Assembly: GCF_002214505.1 (NCBI RefSeq)
Contig: NZ_CP015103.1
Coordinates: forward strand, 124,001-188,000
DNA length: 64,000 bases
Direction of reading: 5' to 3'
Source: Thermococcus siculi
GTDB lineage: Archaea; Methanobacteriota_B; Thermococci; Thermococcales; Thermococcaceae
In this document: positions 7,801 through 17,618 of the stretch, one piece after another
How positions within the stretch are numbered: the stretch's first letter is position 1
How the letters are laid out: every line of letters begins with the position of its first letter
Notes under the pieces: model-generated
Seen by the model: only the letters and a program-made list of their open reading frames with translations
What the model was told of the DNA's origin: nothing
The model's database searches: none
Position numbers and translations under genes: made by a program

Positions 7801-8713
7801 GATCGTTCGCGCCTTCGTCCTGGGGCCGCTTCTGGAGGCGACCGTTCCGAAGCCCGGCAACGTTAACCGCTTTAAGGACTTCGGGGATTTAACCTACTAC
7901 AACTTCCTCTTCGCCGATACCGCCGTCATTGGAGTCTACTACGAGGCAATAAAGACCGCTGAACTCCTCAGGAAGGGCGTTTTGGGTTTCAACGAGGCCG
8001 GGATTGGGGAGCTGATAAAGCGCGCCGTCCAGGCCTCGCGCGAGGCCCAGAATTCAAACCCCAACTTCGGGATAATAGCCCTCTCGGTTCCCCTCATAAT
8101 GGGTATGGTTCTCGGCAGGAACATGCTCGACGCGAGGGAAAAGGCGAGGCTCCTGATAGAGGAATCCACAGTCAGGGACAGCATGGAGTTCTACAGGGCA
8201 ATAAGGATAGCTAACCCCAAGGGCATCCCCAGTGGAGTAAAATACGATGTTTACAGCGACGACTCCTTCAAGGAACTCTTCCGAGACGGGATAAACCTGG
8301 CCAGACTCGCCGAGATGAGCTGTGAGAGGGAACTGATATTCTGCGAGTGGCTCAACGGCTACGAGCTGAGCTACAAAACCTTCGGCAGGCTCTACGAGCT
8401 TGTAAAAGAGCTTCCCCTTGAGAAAGCCATTGTAAGGGCGTTCCTTGAGCTTCTGGCTGAGAGGGAGGACACGCTCATAGTCAGGAAGGCCGGGAGGGAG
8501 GAGGCCAGGCTCGTTATGGAAAAGGCCAGAGAAGCCCTTGGCGGGAGGCTTTCCATCGAGGAGTTCGATGGGTTCATGCGCGAGAAGGGGGATCTGAGGA
8601 ACCCCGGAAGCCTGGCGGACATCATGGCGGTTGCGCTGAGCCTCCTCGTCCTCAGGGGCCTCAGAATGGAAATCAGAAACGGGGAAGTCTGGGGAGTCAT
8701 AGGACGACCCTGA
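7787..8713 (+). CDS. Triphosphoribosyl-dephospho-CoA synthase family protein (CitG-like)
   Basis: A 308-residue all-helical protein of the CitG/MdcB family, which joins ATP and dephospho-CoA to make the prosthetic-group precursor of citrate or malonate lyase. Family motifs visible are LLEATVPKPGNVNRF (residues 12-26), NFGIIALSVPL near 92 and the C-terminal RNPGSLADIMAVALSLL. No citrate lyase genes are nearby, so the archaeal substrate may differ. The start at 7787 has GGTGA eight bases before it and overlaps the PspC gene, suggesting one transcript. A role with DUF4097/PspC is not evident. Confidence 0.8.
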   Translation: MERFKIVRAFVLGPLLEATVPKPGNVNRFKDFGDLTYYNFLFADTAVIGVYYEAIKTAELLRKGVLGFNEAGIGELIKRAVQASREAQNSNPNFGIIALSVPLIMGMVLGRNMLDAREKARLLIEESTVRDSMEFYRAIRIANPKGIPSGVKYDVYSDDSFKELFRDGINLARLAEMSCERELIFCEWLNGYELSYKTFGRLYELVKELPLEKAIVRAFLELLAEREDTLIVRKAGREEARLVMEKAREALGGRLSIEEFDGFMREKGDLRNPGSLADIMAVALSLLVLRGLRMEIRNGEVWGVIGRP

Positions 8714-8978
8714 AGCGCTTGGCCCCTCCGAGGCCAAGGCCGAGGATTTTACTGTCTATGACAACTCCATCCTCCCCCAGCTCCTCCACAACTCTGATTT
8801 TCAGGCCTGAGAGTTCGAAGATCTCTTCCTCGTCTCCAAACTCCTCGTTCACCTGCTCCCTGACGAACTCGTAGGCCTTCCTTCCGAGCAGAACCACGTC
8901 AGGCTCGTAGCCGTCGAGCTTCAGCTCGTTGGCCTTCTCCTCGACGGAGCTGAGAACCCTTATCAGGTCACCCCTCAT
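8697..8978 (-). CDS. Small conserved protein, DUF1884-like
   Basis: A 93-residue soluble alpha/beta protein: an N-terminal helix (GDLIRVLSSVEEKANELK), PDVVLLGRKAYEFVREQV, then strands (LKIRVVEEL, GVVIDSKILGLGLGGAKRF). The pattern matches, from memory, Pyrococcus furiosus PF0899, a structurally solved protein of unknown function (DUF1884). The helix-strand pattern is faintly like HK97-type capsid proteins, which I offer only as a thought. The last 17 bases overlap the convergent CitG-like gene. Confidence 0.6.
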   Translation of the reverse strand: MRGDLIRVLSSVEEKANELKLDGYEPDVVLLGRKAYEFVREQVNEEFGDEEEIFELSGLKIRVVEELGEDGVVIDSKILGLGLGGAKRFRVVL

Positions 8979-9023
8979 GGTATCACCGGTTTCAGTTATG
9001 CACGGCTCGTATTAACCTTTCCC

Positions 9024-9677
9024 TCAGAGGCCGAACGCCCCCTTGATGCCGTTGATTATCATCTGGACCGCCATCGAGGTGAGTATGAGACCCATCATCC
9101 TCGTCATGACCTTTATTCCCACCCTTCCGAGCTTCCTCTGTATCCTGTTCGAAGAGCAGAGGATCAGCCACACCGTAAGGCCTATCGCGGCAATGCTGGC
9201 TACCACGGTTGCTTTCTCGGATACGTGGTGGCTCTTGGCCATGTAGATCATGACCGTCGTTATAGCACCGGGGCCGGAGATAAGCGGAATCGCGAGGGGG
9301 ATTATCGCTACCTCCTCAAGGGTAACGACCTCCTCGCTGAACTCCTCCGTTTCCTCCTTGCTTATCTTAACCGTCGAGAGCCTTCCGGAGAGCATGTCTA
9401 GGGCCATTTTGAAGAGCAGTATGCCTCCGGCTATTGCAAAGGCATCAACGCTGGAGCCGAAGAATTTGAATATCCACTCGCCGACGAGGGCGAAGACTAC
9501 GAGGGTTACCACGACTGTTATGGCCGTTTTCGTCGCTATCTCCCGCCTCTCGCTCCAGCTCAGGTCGTGGGTAACGCTTAAGAAGACTGGGACGGCTCCG
9601 ATGGGATTGGTTATCGCAAAAAGCCCGCCGTAGAGGAGTACGAAGTACTTGAGGTACTCTATCACGCGATCACCCAT
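9024..9677 (-). CDS. snatA: MarC/SnatA-family small neutral amino acid transporter
   Basis: A 217-residue membrane protein with six predicted helices. ITNPIGAVPVFLSVT near residue 22 and the matching half-repeat IPLAIPLISGPGAITTVM near residue 126 are the hallmarks of the MarC (NAAT) family. The Thermococcus KS-1 member SnatA was reported to transport glycine and alanine with a cation gradient; I assign the same role by family. A charged cytoplasmic loop (KISKEETEEFSEE, about 103-116) separates the two halves. It starts at ATG 9677 and stands alone on the minus strand after the OsmC gene. Confidence 0.85.
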   Translation of the reverse strand: MGDRVIEYLKYFVLLYGGLFAITNPIGAVPVFLSVTHDLSWSERREIATKTAITVVVTLVVFALVGEWIFKFFGSSVDAFAIAGGILLFKMALDMLSGRLSTVKISKEETEEFSEEVVTLEEVAIIPLAIPLISGPGAITTVMIYMAKSHHVSEKATVVASIAAIGLTVWLILCSSNRIQRKLGRVGIKVMTRMMGLILTSMAVQMIINGIKGAFGL

Positions 9678-9705
9678 TCGGGCCGGAGAGTAGGGGGTTA
9701 AAAAG

Positions 9706-10122
9706 TTAATGCCCTTCCCCCTGAATTATCTCGAAGGAGTAGGTCAGCTCGGCCCCGCTGAGCTTCACGTGAGCCGAGGCGGAGCAGTACTTGTCCTGGC
9801 TCAGCTCTATCGCGCGCTTGGCCTTCTCCGGATTCACGTTTCCGTGTATCCTGTAGTGGAGGTGCACCTTGCTGTAAATCCTAGGGTGCTCTTCGCGCCT
9901 CTCCCCGCTTATCTCCACTTCCAGGCCCTCTATCGGCTCGCGCATCTTCTTGAGTATCATGACGACGTCGTAGGCCGTGCATCCGGCAACGCTCAAAAGC
10001 AGGAGCTTCATGGGGCTTATTCCGCCCTCGCCAAGGATTACGGAGCACTTGTCGTCGGCTATCCTCCCGATGAACTGGTAATCCTTAAACCACTCGACCT
10101 TTCCCCTGACGGGTTCCGACAT
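9706..10122 (-). CDS. OsmC-family peroxide reductase
   Basis: A 138-residue OsmC/Ohr-fold protein. The two redox cysteines are present: one in SVAGCTAYD (near residue 49) and one in DKYCSAS (near residue 111). OsmC proteins reduce organic hydroperoxides with a dithiol as electron donor, as homodimers in the cytoplasm. The ATG at 10122 is preceded by GGTGGTG; a GTG nine bases earlier has its own GGTGA and is a possible alternative start. It is divergent from the radical SAM gene, with only about 50 bases between them. Confidence 0.85.
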   Translation of the reverse strand: MSEPVRGKVEWFKDYQFIGRIADDKCSVILGEGGISPMKLLLLSVAGCTAYDVVMILKKMREPIEGLEVEISGERREEHPRIYSKVHLHYRIHGNVNPEKAKRAIELSQDKYCSASAHVKLSGAELTYSFEIIQGEGH

Positions 10123-10175
10123 GAGCACCACCGTTTCACCCTCGGGGAAGGCATTTAAAGGGCTTTCTCAAACCA

Positions 10176-11024
10176 ATGGTGATGTACGTAAGGCCCTTCG
10201 ATCCCTGGAAGGCGAAGCTCTGCACATGCCCCTTCAAGTACACGCTGAACGTCTACACCGGCTGCGATCATGCCTGCGTCTACTGCTACATCACAAGCTA
10301 CATTCCCAACGCCTTCCGCGTGAGGACGAAGGAGGGACTGCTCCCAAAGCTTGAGAAAGAACTGAGGAAGTTCGACAGGCGCTACATCATAGCCCTCTCC
10401 TACTCCTCGGACCCATATCCCACAATCGAGAGAAGGCTGGGGATAACGAGAAAGGTCCTGGAGCTTTTCAAACGATACGGCATCAGGTGCCTTCTCCTCA
10501 CGAAGTCCGACATCTTCGAGCGCGACATCGATATTCTGAGCGAGCTGAAGTGTGCCGTGGGGATAACCGTGACGACCGTTGACGGGAGGAAGGCGAAGCT
10601 GCTGGAGCCGAACGCCCCCTCACCCAGAGACAGAATCCGCGCGCTTGAGAAGGTGAAAGAGGCTGGAATCCCGGTCTACGCGAGGATAGACCCGATAATC
10701 CCCTTCTACACGTGGGGGGACTTCGACGAGACCCTCGATGCCCTCTCCTTCGTGAACCACATAACGGTATCGACGCTCAAGCTCCGTCCGGACTCAAAGA
10801 GGAGGATGTTTGCAAAGTTTCCGGAGCTTATGGAGAGGCTGTGGCCCCTCTACGAGGAAGGAGAGCGCATCGGCGGATATTACTATCTCCCGCAAAAACT
10901 GAGGTTTGAGATACTGAGGGAAGCGGAGAGAAAAATCCGGGAAAGGGGAATCACGTTTGGGTCGTGTCGGGAAGGCTACCGCTCGTTTCCAAGCTGTGAT
11001 GGCTCCCATCTGGTTCCTCTCTAG
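10176..11024 (+). CDS. Radical SAM protein, SplB/spore-photoproduct-lyase-like
   Basis: A 282-residue radical SAM enzyme. The [4Fe-4S] cluster motif is CDHACVYC (Cys30, Cys34, Cys37), followed by SYSSDPYPTIE and a TIM-barrel-like core with ARIDPIIPF near residue 172. The architecture belongs to the Rv2578c/SplB-like group of uncharacterised radical SAM proteins. A TATA box (atttaaag, 10153-10160) lies about 22 bases before the ATG, so the mRNA may be leaderless. The last 74 bases overlap the convergent amidotransferase gene. The substrate is unknown. Confidence 0.8.
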   Translation: MVMYVRPFDPWKAKLCTCPFKYTLNVYTGCDHACVYCYITSYIPNAFRVRTKEGLLPKLEKELRKFDRRYIIALSYSSDPYPTIERRLGITRKVLELFKRYGIRCLLLTKSDIFERDIDILSELKCAVGITVTTVDGRKAKLLEPNAPSPRDRIRALEKVKEAGIPVYARIDPIIPFYTWGDFDETLDALSFVNHITVSTLKLRPDSKRRMFAKFPELMERLWPLYEEGERIGGYYYLPQKLRFEILREAERKIRERGITFGSCREGYRSFPSCDGSHLVPL

Positions 11025-11835
11025 GTTCCTCCCCCGAGGCTTCCGCGGTAATTAACCCCTCGCGCACCTCGGCCTCTATCTCTATCCTCTCCAGCTCGAG
11101 CCTCCGCGCCCTGTATTCGGCCGCGGCTTTAATGAATGCCGCGTAGAGCCTCTCCATCTCCGGCAGATACTCCGGCTGCCACTGGACGCCCATAACGAAG
11201 CCTTCCAAATCTTCGGAGCCTTCAATGGCCTCTATAAGGCCGTCGATGGAGTAAGCGGCCGGTTTAAGCCCCTCCCCGACCCTCTTGACCGCCTGGTGGT
11301 GGAAGCTGTTGACCCTGATGTAAACCTCGTTGGTGCCCTCTATGTCGAGTTCCTCCTTGAGTATCTCGTAGAGTTTCGAACTGGTCTTTATCCTGACCCC
11401 ATGGACGCGTTGAGTCGGCCCTATCAATTTCAGCTCCCAGTCGTGCTTTATCGCCTTGGGAATCTCGGTGATGTCCTGATAGAGGGTTCCACCGAGGGCC
11501 ACGTTTATTACCTGCATGCCCCTGCAGACTCCGAAAACTGGGATTCCCCTCTCGACGGCCATCTTGACGAGCTTTATCTCGAACTCGTCGCGGTAGGTAT
11601 CAACGAACTTGATGGAGCTTGAGGGGTCCTCACCGTAGAAGTAGGGGTGGATGTCTGGACCCTCGATGAGGAGTATGCCGTCAACGTGCTCGAGAACCTC
11701 CTCGGGCGAAACGTCCATGTTGAAGACGGCGGGGATGCCCCCGGCCCTCGCGACCTTCTCGGCGTGAGTCCGGTCGAGGAAAAGCCTGTTCTTTGAATAG
11801 TCCACCTGACCGATTATACCGATTAACGGCTTCAT
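10951..11835 (-). CDS. Class I glutamine amidotransferase-like protein, peptidase C26 family
   Basis: A 294-residue protein of the gamma-glutamyl-gamma-aminobutyrate hydrolase (PuuD-like) group. The nucleophile is Cys104 in FGVCRGMQV, followed by NVALGGTLYQDI. The place of the catalytic histidine (usually VQWHPE) reads VQWQPE (Gln220, Glu222). The C-terminal tail (about 250-294) is acidic and low in complexity, and it is encoded over the end of the convergent radical SAM gene. The ATG at 11835 follows GGTGG; the upstream GTG overlaps that site and is less likely. The substrate is unknown. Confidence 0.8.
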   Translation of the reverse strand: MKPLIGIIGQVDYSKNRLFLDRTHAEKVARAGGIPAVFNMDVSPEEVLEHVDGILLIEGPDIHPYFYGEDPSSSIKFVDTYRDEFEIKLVKMAVERGIPVFGVCRGMQVINVALGGTLYQDITEIPKAIKHDWELKLIGPTQRVHGVRIKTSSKLYEILKEELDIEGTNEVYIRVNSFHHQAVKRVGEGLKPAAYSIDGLIEAIEGSEDLEGFVMGVQWQPEYLPEMERLYAAFIKAAAEYRARRLELERIEIEAEVREGLITAEASGEEPREEPDGSHHSLETSGSLPDTTQT

Positions 11836-11908
11836 GGGAACCACCTTGGAGAAGGTTGGAACGGGGGGTAAAAAGCTTTTGGATAAACTATGGGGAAGAA
11901 AAGAAGGG

Positions 11909-13150
11909 TCAGCCCTTCAGGGCCTTTATCTCAGCCTCGATGACCTCGGCGAGCCTCTTGACTCCCTCGCGTATCTTCTCCTCCGGAACGTAGGTGAAGT
12001 TGAGCCTCATGGTGTTCTTAACGTCGCGGTGTGCAAAGAAGGCCTCTCCCGGGACGTAGGCGACGCCCTTCGCCACCGCCTTCTCCATCATGAGCTTGGT
12101 GTCGATGCCCTCCGGAAGGGTGACCCAGATGAACATTCCACCGTCGGGCTTCGTCCACCTGGCCTCCTCGGGCATGTACTCCTCGAGGGCCTCGAGCATG
12201 GCATCGCGCCTCGGCTTGTAGAACTCGACTATCTCCGGTATGTGCCTGTCGAGGTAGCCCTCCTCAACGTACTTCCAGGCTATGAGCTGGGCCAGGGTGT
12301 TGGCGCAGAGGTCAACGGCCTGCTTGGCTATCTCCATCTTCCTTATGAAGTGCGGGTGGCCGGCGACCCAGCCAAGGCGGAAGCCGGGGGCGAGTATCTT
12401 TGAGAAGGTTCCGAGGTACAGAACGCGGCCCTCGTCGTCGAAGTGCTTGATCGGCGGTACAGGCTCGCCGGAGTAGCGAAGCTCGCTGTAGGGGTTGTCC
12501 TCAACGATGAGGAAATCGTACTCCCTTGCAAGCTCTATGAGGCGCTTTCTCCTGTCAACGGACATGGTAACGCCCATCGGGTTCTGGAAGGTCGAGACGG
12601 TGTAGACGAACTTTATCTTCTTGCCCTCGGCGTTGAGTTTCCTGAGCTTCTCCTCCAGGAGGTCGACCATCATGCCGTTGTCGTCCATCGGAATGCTGAT
12701 GAACTCTGGCTCGTAGTACTTGAAGGCGTTGATTGCCGCGAGGTAGGTCGGTCCCTCGACGACGACGAGGTCACCGGGGTTGATGAAAGTCCTCCCTATG
12801 AGGTCGAGGGCCTGCTGGCTTCCGGCGACCATCATTATCTCGACCTTGCTGGTCGGGATGCCGTAGCGCTTCTCCATCCAGTCCGCGAGGGCCAGCCTGA
12901 GCGGTGTGAAGCCCTTGGTGGTGCCGTACTGGAGGGCCTTGTCGGCGTGGTGGGTGAGCACCTCCTGGGCTATCTCCTTTATGTCTTCGACCGGGAAGGT
13001 CTCGGGAGCGGGAAGACCGCCGGCAAGGGATATAACGTCCGAGCTCTCGACGAGCTTGAGAAGCTCCCTAATCTCAGAGGCTTTCATGCCCTTGGCTTTC
13101 TCCGAGAAGTACGTTTCAAAGTCCAGTGAACCTGAACCCAGCTTGCGCAT
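11909..13150 (-). CDS. PLP-dependent aminotransferase, 2-aminoadipate/kynurenine/aromatic type
   Basis: A 413-residue fold-type I aminotransferase. Visible active-site residues are Asn190-Pro191 (FQNPMG), Asp218 and Tyr221 (VEDNPYSELRY) and the PLP Schiff-base Lys251 (GTFSKILAPGFRLGW). It closely resembles, from memory, Pyrococcus horikoshii PH0207, a kynurenine/aromatic aminotransferase, so it probably feeds 2-oxoacids to oxidoreductases such as IorAB. The ATG at 13150 is preceded by GGAGG; a GTG at 13165 behind GGGGGG is an alternative. The promoter holds a TATA box flanked by an inverted repeat. Confidence 0.88.
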   Translation of the reverse strand: MRKLGSGSLDFETYFSEKAKGMKASEIRELLKLVESSDVISLAGGLPAPETFPVEDIKEIAQEVLTHHADKALQYGTTKGFTPLRLALADWMEKRYGIPTSKVEIMMVAGSQQALDLIGRTFINPGDLVVVEGPTYLAAINAFKYYEPEFISIPMDDNGMMVDLLEEKLRKLNAEGKKIKFVYTVSTFQNPMGVTMSVDRRKRLIELAREYDFLIVEDNPYSELRYSGEPVPPIKHFDDEGRVLYLGTFSKILAPGFRLGWVAGHPHFIRKMEIAKQAVDLCANTLAQLIAWKYVEEGYLDRHIPEIVEFYKPRRDAMLEALEEYMPEEARWTKPDGGMFIWVTLPEGIDTKLMMEKAVAKGVAYVPGEAFFAHRDVKNTMRLNFTYVPEEKIREGVKRLAEVIEAEIKALKG

Positions 13151-13204
13151 GAGTTTTTCCTCCACTTCCGTTCCCCCCATTTGAATGCACATCTTTGAAC
13201 ACGT

Positions 13205-14373
<1,169 letters not shown>

Positions 14374-14463
14374 GGGCTTTCCTTCCCTTTTCTTCCCACC
14401 GGTAGGGTTTAAAACTCCCAACCCTTTTATACTCCGGAGACAAAAACTGAAAAGGTGATGATG

Positions 14464-15738
14464 ATGAAAGCTTACATAGCGGAGAACGTCAGGGGCGTCT
14501 ACGCCTTTGACGGGGACGGCAACCTCATCGCGAGCAAGCCCTTCACTGGAAAGCCAGAGGTGAGCCTCGACAGGCTCCTGAAAGGCGAGCCGACCGATGA
14601 GATTCTCGAACTTATCGACGAGCTGAGCGAGAAGGGCTACACCGAGTTCATCGTGGAAGACACGGAACTCGCGAGGAGTCTTAAGGATATGGGCTACAAC
14701 GCGACGGCCGAGTTCCCGAGTGTGGCCGGAGAAAGGCTCCGCTCGAACCCGGAGGAGTTTTTGGGGGAGAAGTGGTTCGACGAGTACTTCAGCGTTGGCG
14801 TCGCTTTAACCAGGCTCCGCATACAGGAGCAGAGCGGCGCTCGCGATAAGATGATCATCCAGGCCATAGAGGCCCTCGACGACATTGACAAGGTTGTCAA
14901 CCTCCTCGTCTCCAGGCTTAGGGAGTGGTACGGCCTCCACTTCCCGGAGCTGGATGAGATACTCCCCAAGCACGAGCAGTACGTGGCTTTCGTTAGTGCG
15001 ATAGGCGCGAAGGAGAACGCCACCGAGGAGAGGCTCAAGTCCCTCGGCCTGCCGGATGCCAAGGTCGAGAAGATACTCAACGCGGCCGAAAAGTCGATGG
15101 GCGCTCCCCTTGGAAAGTTCGACGAGGACATCATCAGGAAGCTCGCAGGCGAGATAAACGACCTCTACAAGCTCAGGAGGCAGATAGAGGACTACCTTGA
15201 AACGGCGATGGACGAGGTAGCGCCAAACCTCAAGGCCCTCGTCGGAGCGAAGCTCGCTGCCAGGCTCATGAGCCTCGCTGGCGGCTTAAGGGAGCTGGCC
15301 ATAATGCCCGCCTCGACCATACAGGTCCTCGGAGCCGAGAAGGCGCTCTTCAGGCACCTCAGGAGCGGGGCAAAGCCGCCCAAGCACGGCGTCATCTTCC
15401 AGTATCCTGCCATAAACCGCTCGCCGTGGTGGCAGAGGGGTAAGATAGCCAGGGCTTTGGCCGGAAAGCTGGCCATCGCCGCGAGAGTGGACTACTTCTC
15501 CGGTGAATACATCGCTGAGGAGCTGAAGCAGGAGATAGAGCAGCGCATCCAGGAGATAAAGCAGAAATACCCGAACCCGCCCAAGAGGAAGGCGAAGCCC
15601 GAGAAGAAAAAGAAGAAGGAGAAGTTCAGGGGCAAGAAGAAGGGCAAAGGAAAGTCCGAGAAAGGCAGGAAGTTCGAGAAGAAGGAGAAGGGTAAGAAAG
15701 ACAAGAAGAAAAAGAAGAAGGGTAAGGGCAAGAGGTGA
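14464..15738 (+). CDS. Nop5/Nop56-like C/D-box sRNP core protein
   Basis: A 424-residue protein of the archaeal C/D box sRNP, which holds fibrillarin and L7Ae on guide RNAs for 2'-O-methylation of rRNA. The N-terminal domain (1-115) binds fibrillarin, a coiled coil follows (about 120-255), and the Nop domain contains [20 protein letters not shown] near residue 295. The final 55 residues are almost all Lys, Gly and Glu, as usual for this family. ATG 14464 is the third of several starts after GGTGATG. The stop lies just before the fibrillarin start, and the two form an operon. Confidence 0.95.
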   Translation: MKAYIAENVRGVYAFDGDGNLIASKPFTGKPEVSLDRLLKGEPTDEILELIDELSEKGYTEFIVEDTELARSLKDMGYNATAEFPSVAGERLRSNPEEFLGEKWFDEYFSVGVALTRLRIQEQSGARDKMIIQAIEALDDIDKVVNLLVSRLREWYGLHFPELDEILPKHEQYVAFVSAIGAKENATEERLKSLGLPDAKVEKILNAAEKSMGAPLGKFDEDIIRKLAGEINDLYKLRRQIEDYLETAMDEVAPNLKALVGAKLAARLMSLAGGLRELAIMPASTIQVLGAEKALFRHLRSGAKPPKHGVIFQYPAINRSPWWQRGKIARALAGKLAIAARVDYFSGEYIAEELKQEIEQRIQEIKQKYPNPPKRKAKPEKKKKKEKFRGKKKGKGKSEKGRKFEKKEKGKKDKKKKKKGKGKR

Positions 15739-15743
15739 TGGCG

Positions 15744-16424
15744 ATGAGGATTAAGGCTCACAAATTCCCGGGCGTTTACGTTTTCATCGATGAGGACGGG
15801 AGCGAGAAGATCGCAACTAAAAACCTCGTTCCAGGTCAGAAGGTCTACGGCGAGAGGCTGATAAAGGCCGAAGGGGAGGAGTACAGGATTTGGAACCCGA
15901 GCAGGTCGAAGCTCGGTGCTGCCATCCTCAACGGCCTCAAGAACTTCCCGATAAAGCCCGGCTCAACCGTTCTCTACCTCGGTGTTGCGAGCGGAACGAC
16001 CGCTTCCCACGTCAGCGATATAGTCGGCTGGGAAGGCAAGGTCTTTGGCGTCGAGTTCTCCCCGCGCGTCCTGAGGGAGCTGGTTCCCCTCGTTGAGGAG
16101 AGGAGGAACATCGTGCCGATACTCGGTGATGCAACCAAGCCGGAGGGCTACCGCGCGCTGGTTCCGAAGGTAGATGTCATCTTCGAAGATGTCGCCCAGC
16201 CGACGCAGGCGAAGATACTCATAGACAACGCGAAGGTCTTCCTGAAGAGCGGCGGCTACGCCATGATATCCGTCAAGAGCAGGAGCATCGACGTCACCAG
16301 GGAGCCGGAGCAGGTCTTCAGGGACGTCGAGAAGGAGCTTTCGACCTACTTCGAGGTCGTGGAGAGGCTCTCACTGGAACCCTACGAGAAGGATCACGCA
16401 CTCTTCGTTGTCAGGAAGCCGTGA
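15744..16424 (+). CDS. flpA: Fibrillarin-like rRNA/tRNA 2'-O-methyltransferase
   Basis: A 226-residue SAM-dependent methyltransferase that modifies ribose 2'-OH groups when guided by C/D box RNAs. The SAM loop is [16 protein letters not shown] (about residues 78-93), and [14 protein letters not shown] and ISVKSRSID are typical. It is nearly identical in length and sequence to Pyrococcus fibrillarin. It follows nop5 directly, with GGTGATG in the junction; ATG 15738 is a possible longer start by two residues. A T-rich terminator follows the stop codon. Confidence 0.96.
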   Translation: MRIKAHKFPGVYVFIDEDGSEKIATKNLVPGQKVYGERLIKAEGEEYRIWNPSRSKLGAAILNGLKNFPIKPGSTVLYLGVASGTTASHVSDIVGWEGKVFGVEFSPRVLRELVPLVEERRNIVPILGDATKPEGYRALVPKVDVIFEDVAQPTQAKILIDNAKVFLKSGGYAMISVKSRSIDVTREPEQVFRDVEKELSTYFEVVERLSLEPYEKDHALFVVRKP

Positions 16425-16427
16425 AAG

Positions 16428-16453
16428 TTTTACCCGTTTTTTGCCATTTTTTA
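16428..16453 (+). terminator. T-rich terminator after fibrillarin
   Basis: Two runs of six T (16437-16442 and 16447-16452), after a shorter tttt run, follow the fibrillarin stop codon. Oligo-T tracts without a hairpin are the usual archaeal intrinsic terminators. Confidence 0.55.
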
Positions 16454-16555
16454 TCGCTTATTGTCGAAAAACTCTTTTACTTTTACCGAAAGGCTTTTAT
16501 AACTCCCCCTTTAACCTTAGGCGAAGTCATGTTCAACTTTTGTAGGTGATGCCCC

Positions 16556-17608
16556 ATGGGAAAACTCTTGAAGCCAAACCGTGAGGTTGGTATCGTTGGC
16601 TACGGCGCCTACGTGCCGATGTATAGAATCAAGGCCGAGGAGATCGGAAGGGTCTGGGGGGTCAGCAGCTACCCCATCCAGGAGAAGTCCGTTCCGGGTC
16701 TCGACGAGGACACGATAACCATTGGAATTGAAGCGGCTAGAAACGCCCTCAAGAGGGCTGGAATTGACCCCAAGCTGATCAGGGCCATCTGGCTCGGAAC
16801 CGAGAGCAAGCCCTACGCGGTAAAGCCGAGCGGAACCGTTATAGCGGAGGCCATCGGTGCCACCCCAGACCTCAACGCAGCAGATTTTGAGTTTGCCTGC
16901 AAGGCTGGAACCGAGGCTCTCCAGGCGGCCATAGGATTTGTCGGTTCTGGAATGGCCGACTACGCAATGGCGATCGGTGCCGACACTTCACAGGGCAGAC
17001 CAGGCGATCATCTGGAGTTCACGGCCTCGGCGGGTGGTGCCGCGTACATAGTCGGCCCGAAGAGCTCCGATACCCTCGCTTACTTCGAGGCGAGCTACTC
17101 CTACGTTACAGACACGCCAGACTTCTGGAGAAGGCAGCACGAGCACTATCCGAGGCACGGCAACAGGTTCACCGGTGAGCCGGCCTACTTCCACCAGATA
17201 ATAAGCGCCGCCAAGGCCCTGATGGACGAGATGGGCTACAGCCCGAGCGACTTCGACTACGCCGTCTTCCACCAGCCGAACGTCAAGTTCCCGCTCACCG
17301 CCGCCAAGATCCTTGGAATCCCGAAGGAGAAGGTTCTCCCGGGACTCCTCAGCGGAGTCATCGGCAACACCTACAGCGGCGCGACCCTCGTCGGTGTATC
17401 AGCGGTTCTCGACATCGCCAAGCCCGGCGACAGGATTCTCTGGGTGAGCTTCGGAAGCGGTGCCGGAAGCGACGCCTTCAGCCTCGTCGTCCAGGACGCC
17501 ATCGAGGAAAAGAGGGACCTGGCTCCAAAGACGATGGACTACGTGAACAGGAAGAAGTACATCGACTACGCCCTCTACGCGAAGGCGAGGAGGAAGTACA
17601 TCGTTTGA
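16556..17608 (+). CDS. Hydroxymethylglutaryl-CoA synthase
   Basis: A 350-residue thiolase-fold enzyme that condenses acetyl-CoA with acetoacetyl-CoA for mevalonate and archaeal lipid synthesis. Cys115 in [12 protein letters not shown] is the acyl-carrying nucleophile; [14 protein letters not shown] (near 80) and the histidine in [10 protein letters not shown] (near 240) complete the site. It is the first gene of a three-gene operon with thiolase and a DUF35 protein, which form a known channelling complex in archaea. A TATA box (cttttataa, near 16494) and GGTGATG before the ATG support the start. Confidence 0.95.
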   Translation: MGKLLKPNREVGIVGYGAYVPMYRIKAEEIGRVWGVSSYPIQEKSVPGLDEDTITIGIEAARNALKRAGIDPKLIRAIWLGTESKPYAVKPSGTVIAEAIGATPDLNAADFEFACKAGTEALQAAIGFVGSGMADYAMAIGADTSQGRPGDHLEFTASAGGAAYIVGPKSSDTLAYFEASYSYVTDTPDFWRRQHEHYPRHGNRFTGEPAYFHQIISAAKALMDEMGYSPSDFDYAVFHQPNVKFPLTAAKILGIPKEKVLPGLLSGVIGNTYSGATLVGVSAVLDIAKPGDRILWVSFGSGAGSDAFSLVVQDAIEEKRDLAPKTMDYVNRKKYIDYALYAKARRKYIV

Positions 17609-17618
17609 GGTGGTCAAG

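Noticed and set aside
15580-15735. Low-complexity Lys-rich tract considered as a repeat array
   Set aside because: It encodes the basic tail normal for archaeal Nop5 proteins.
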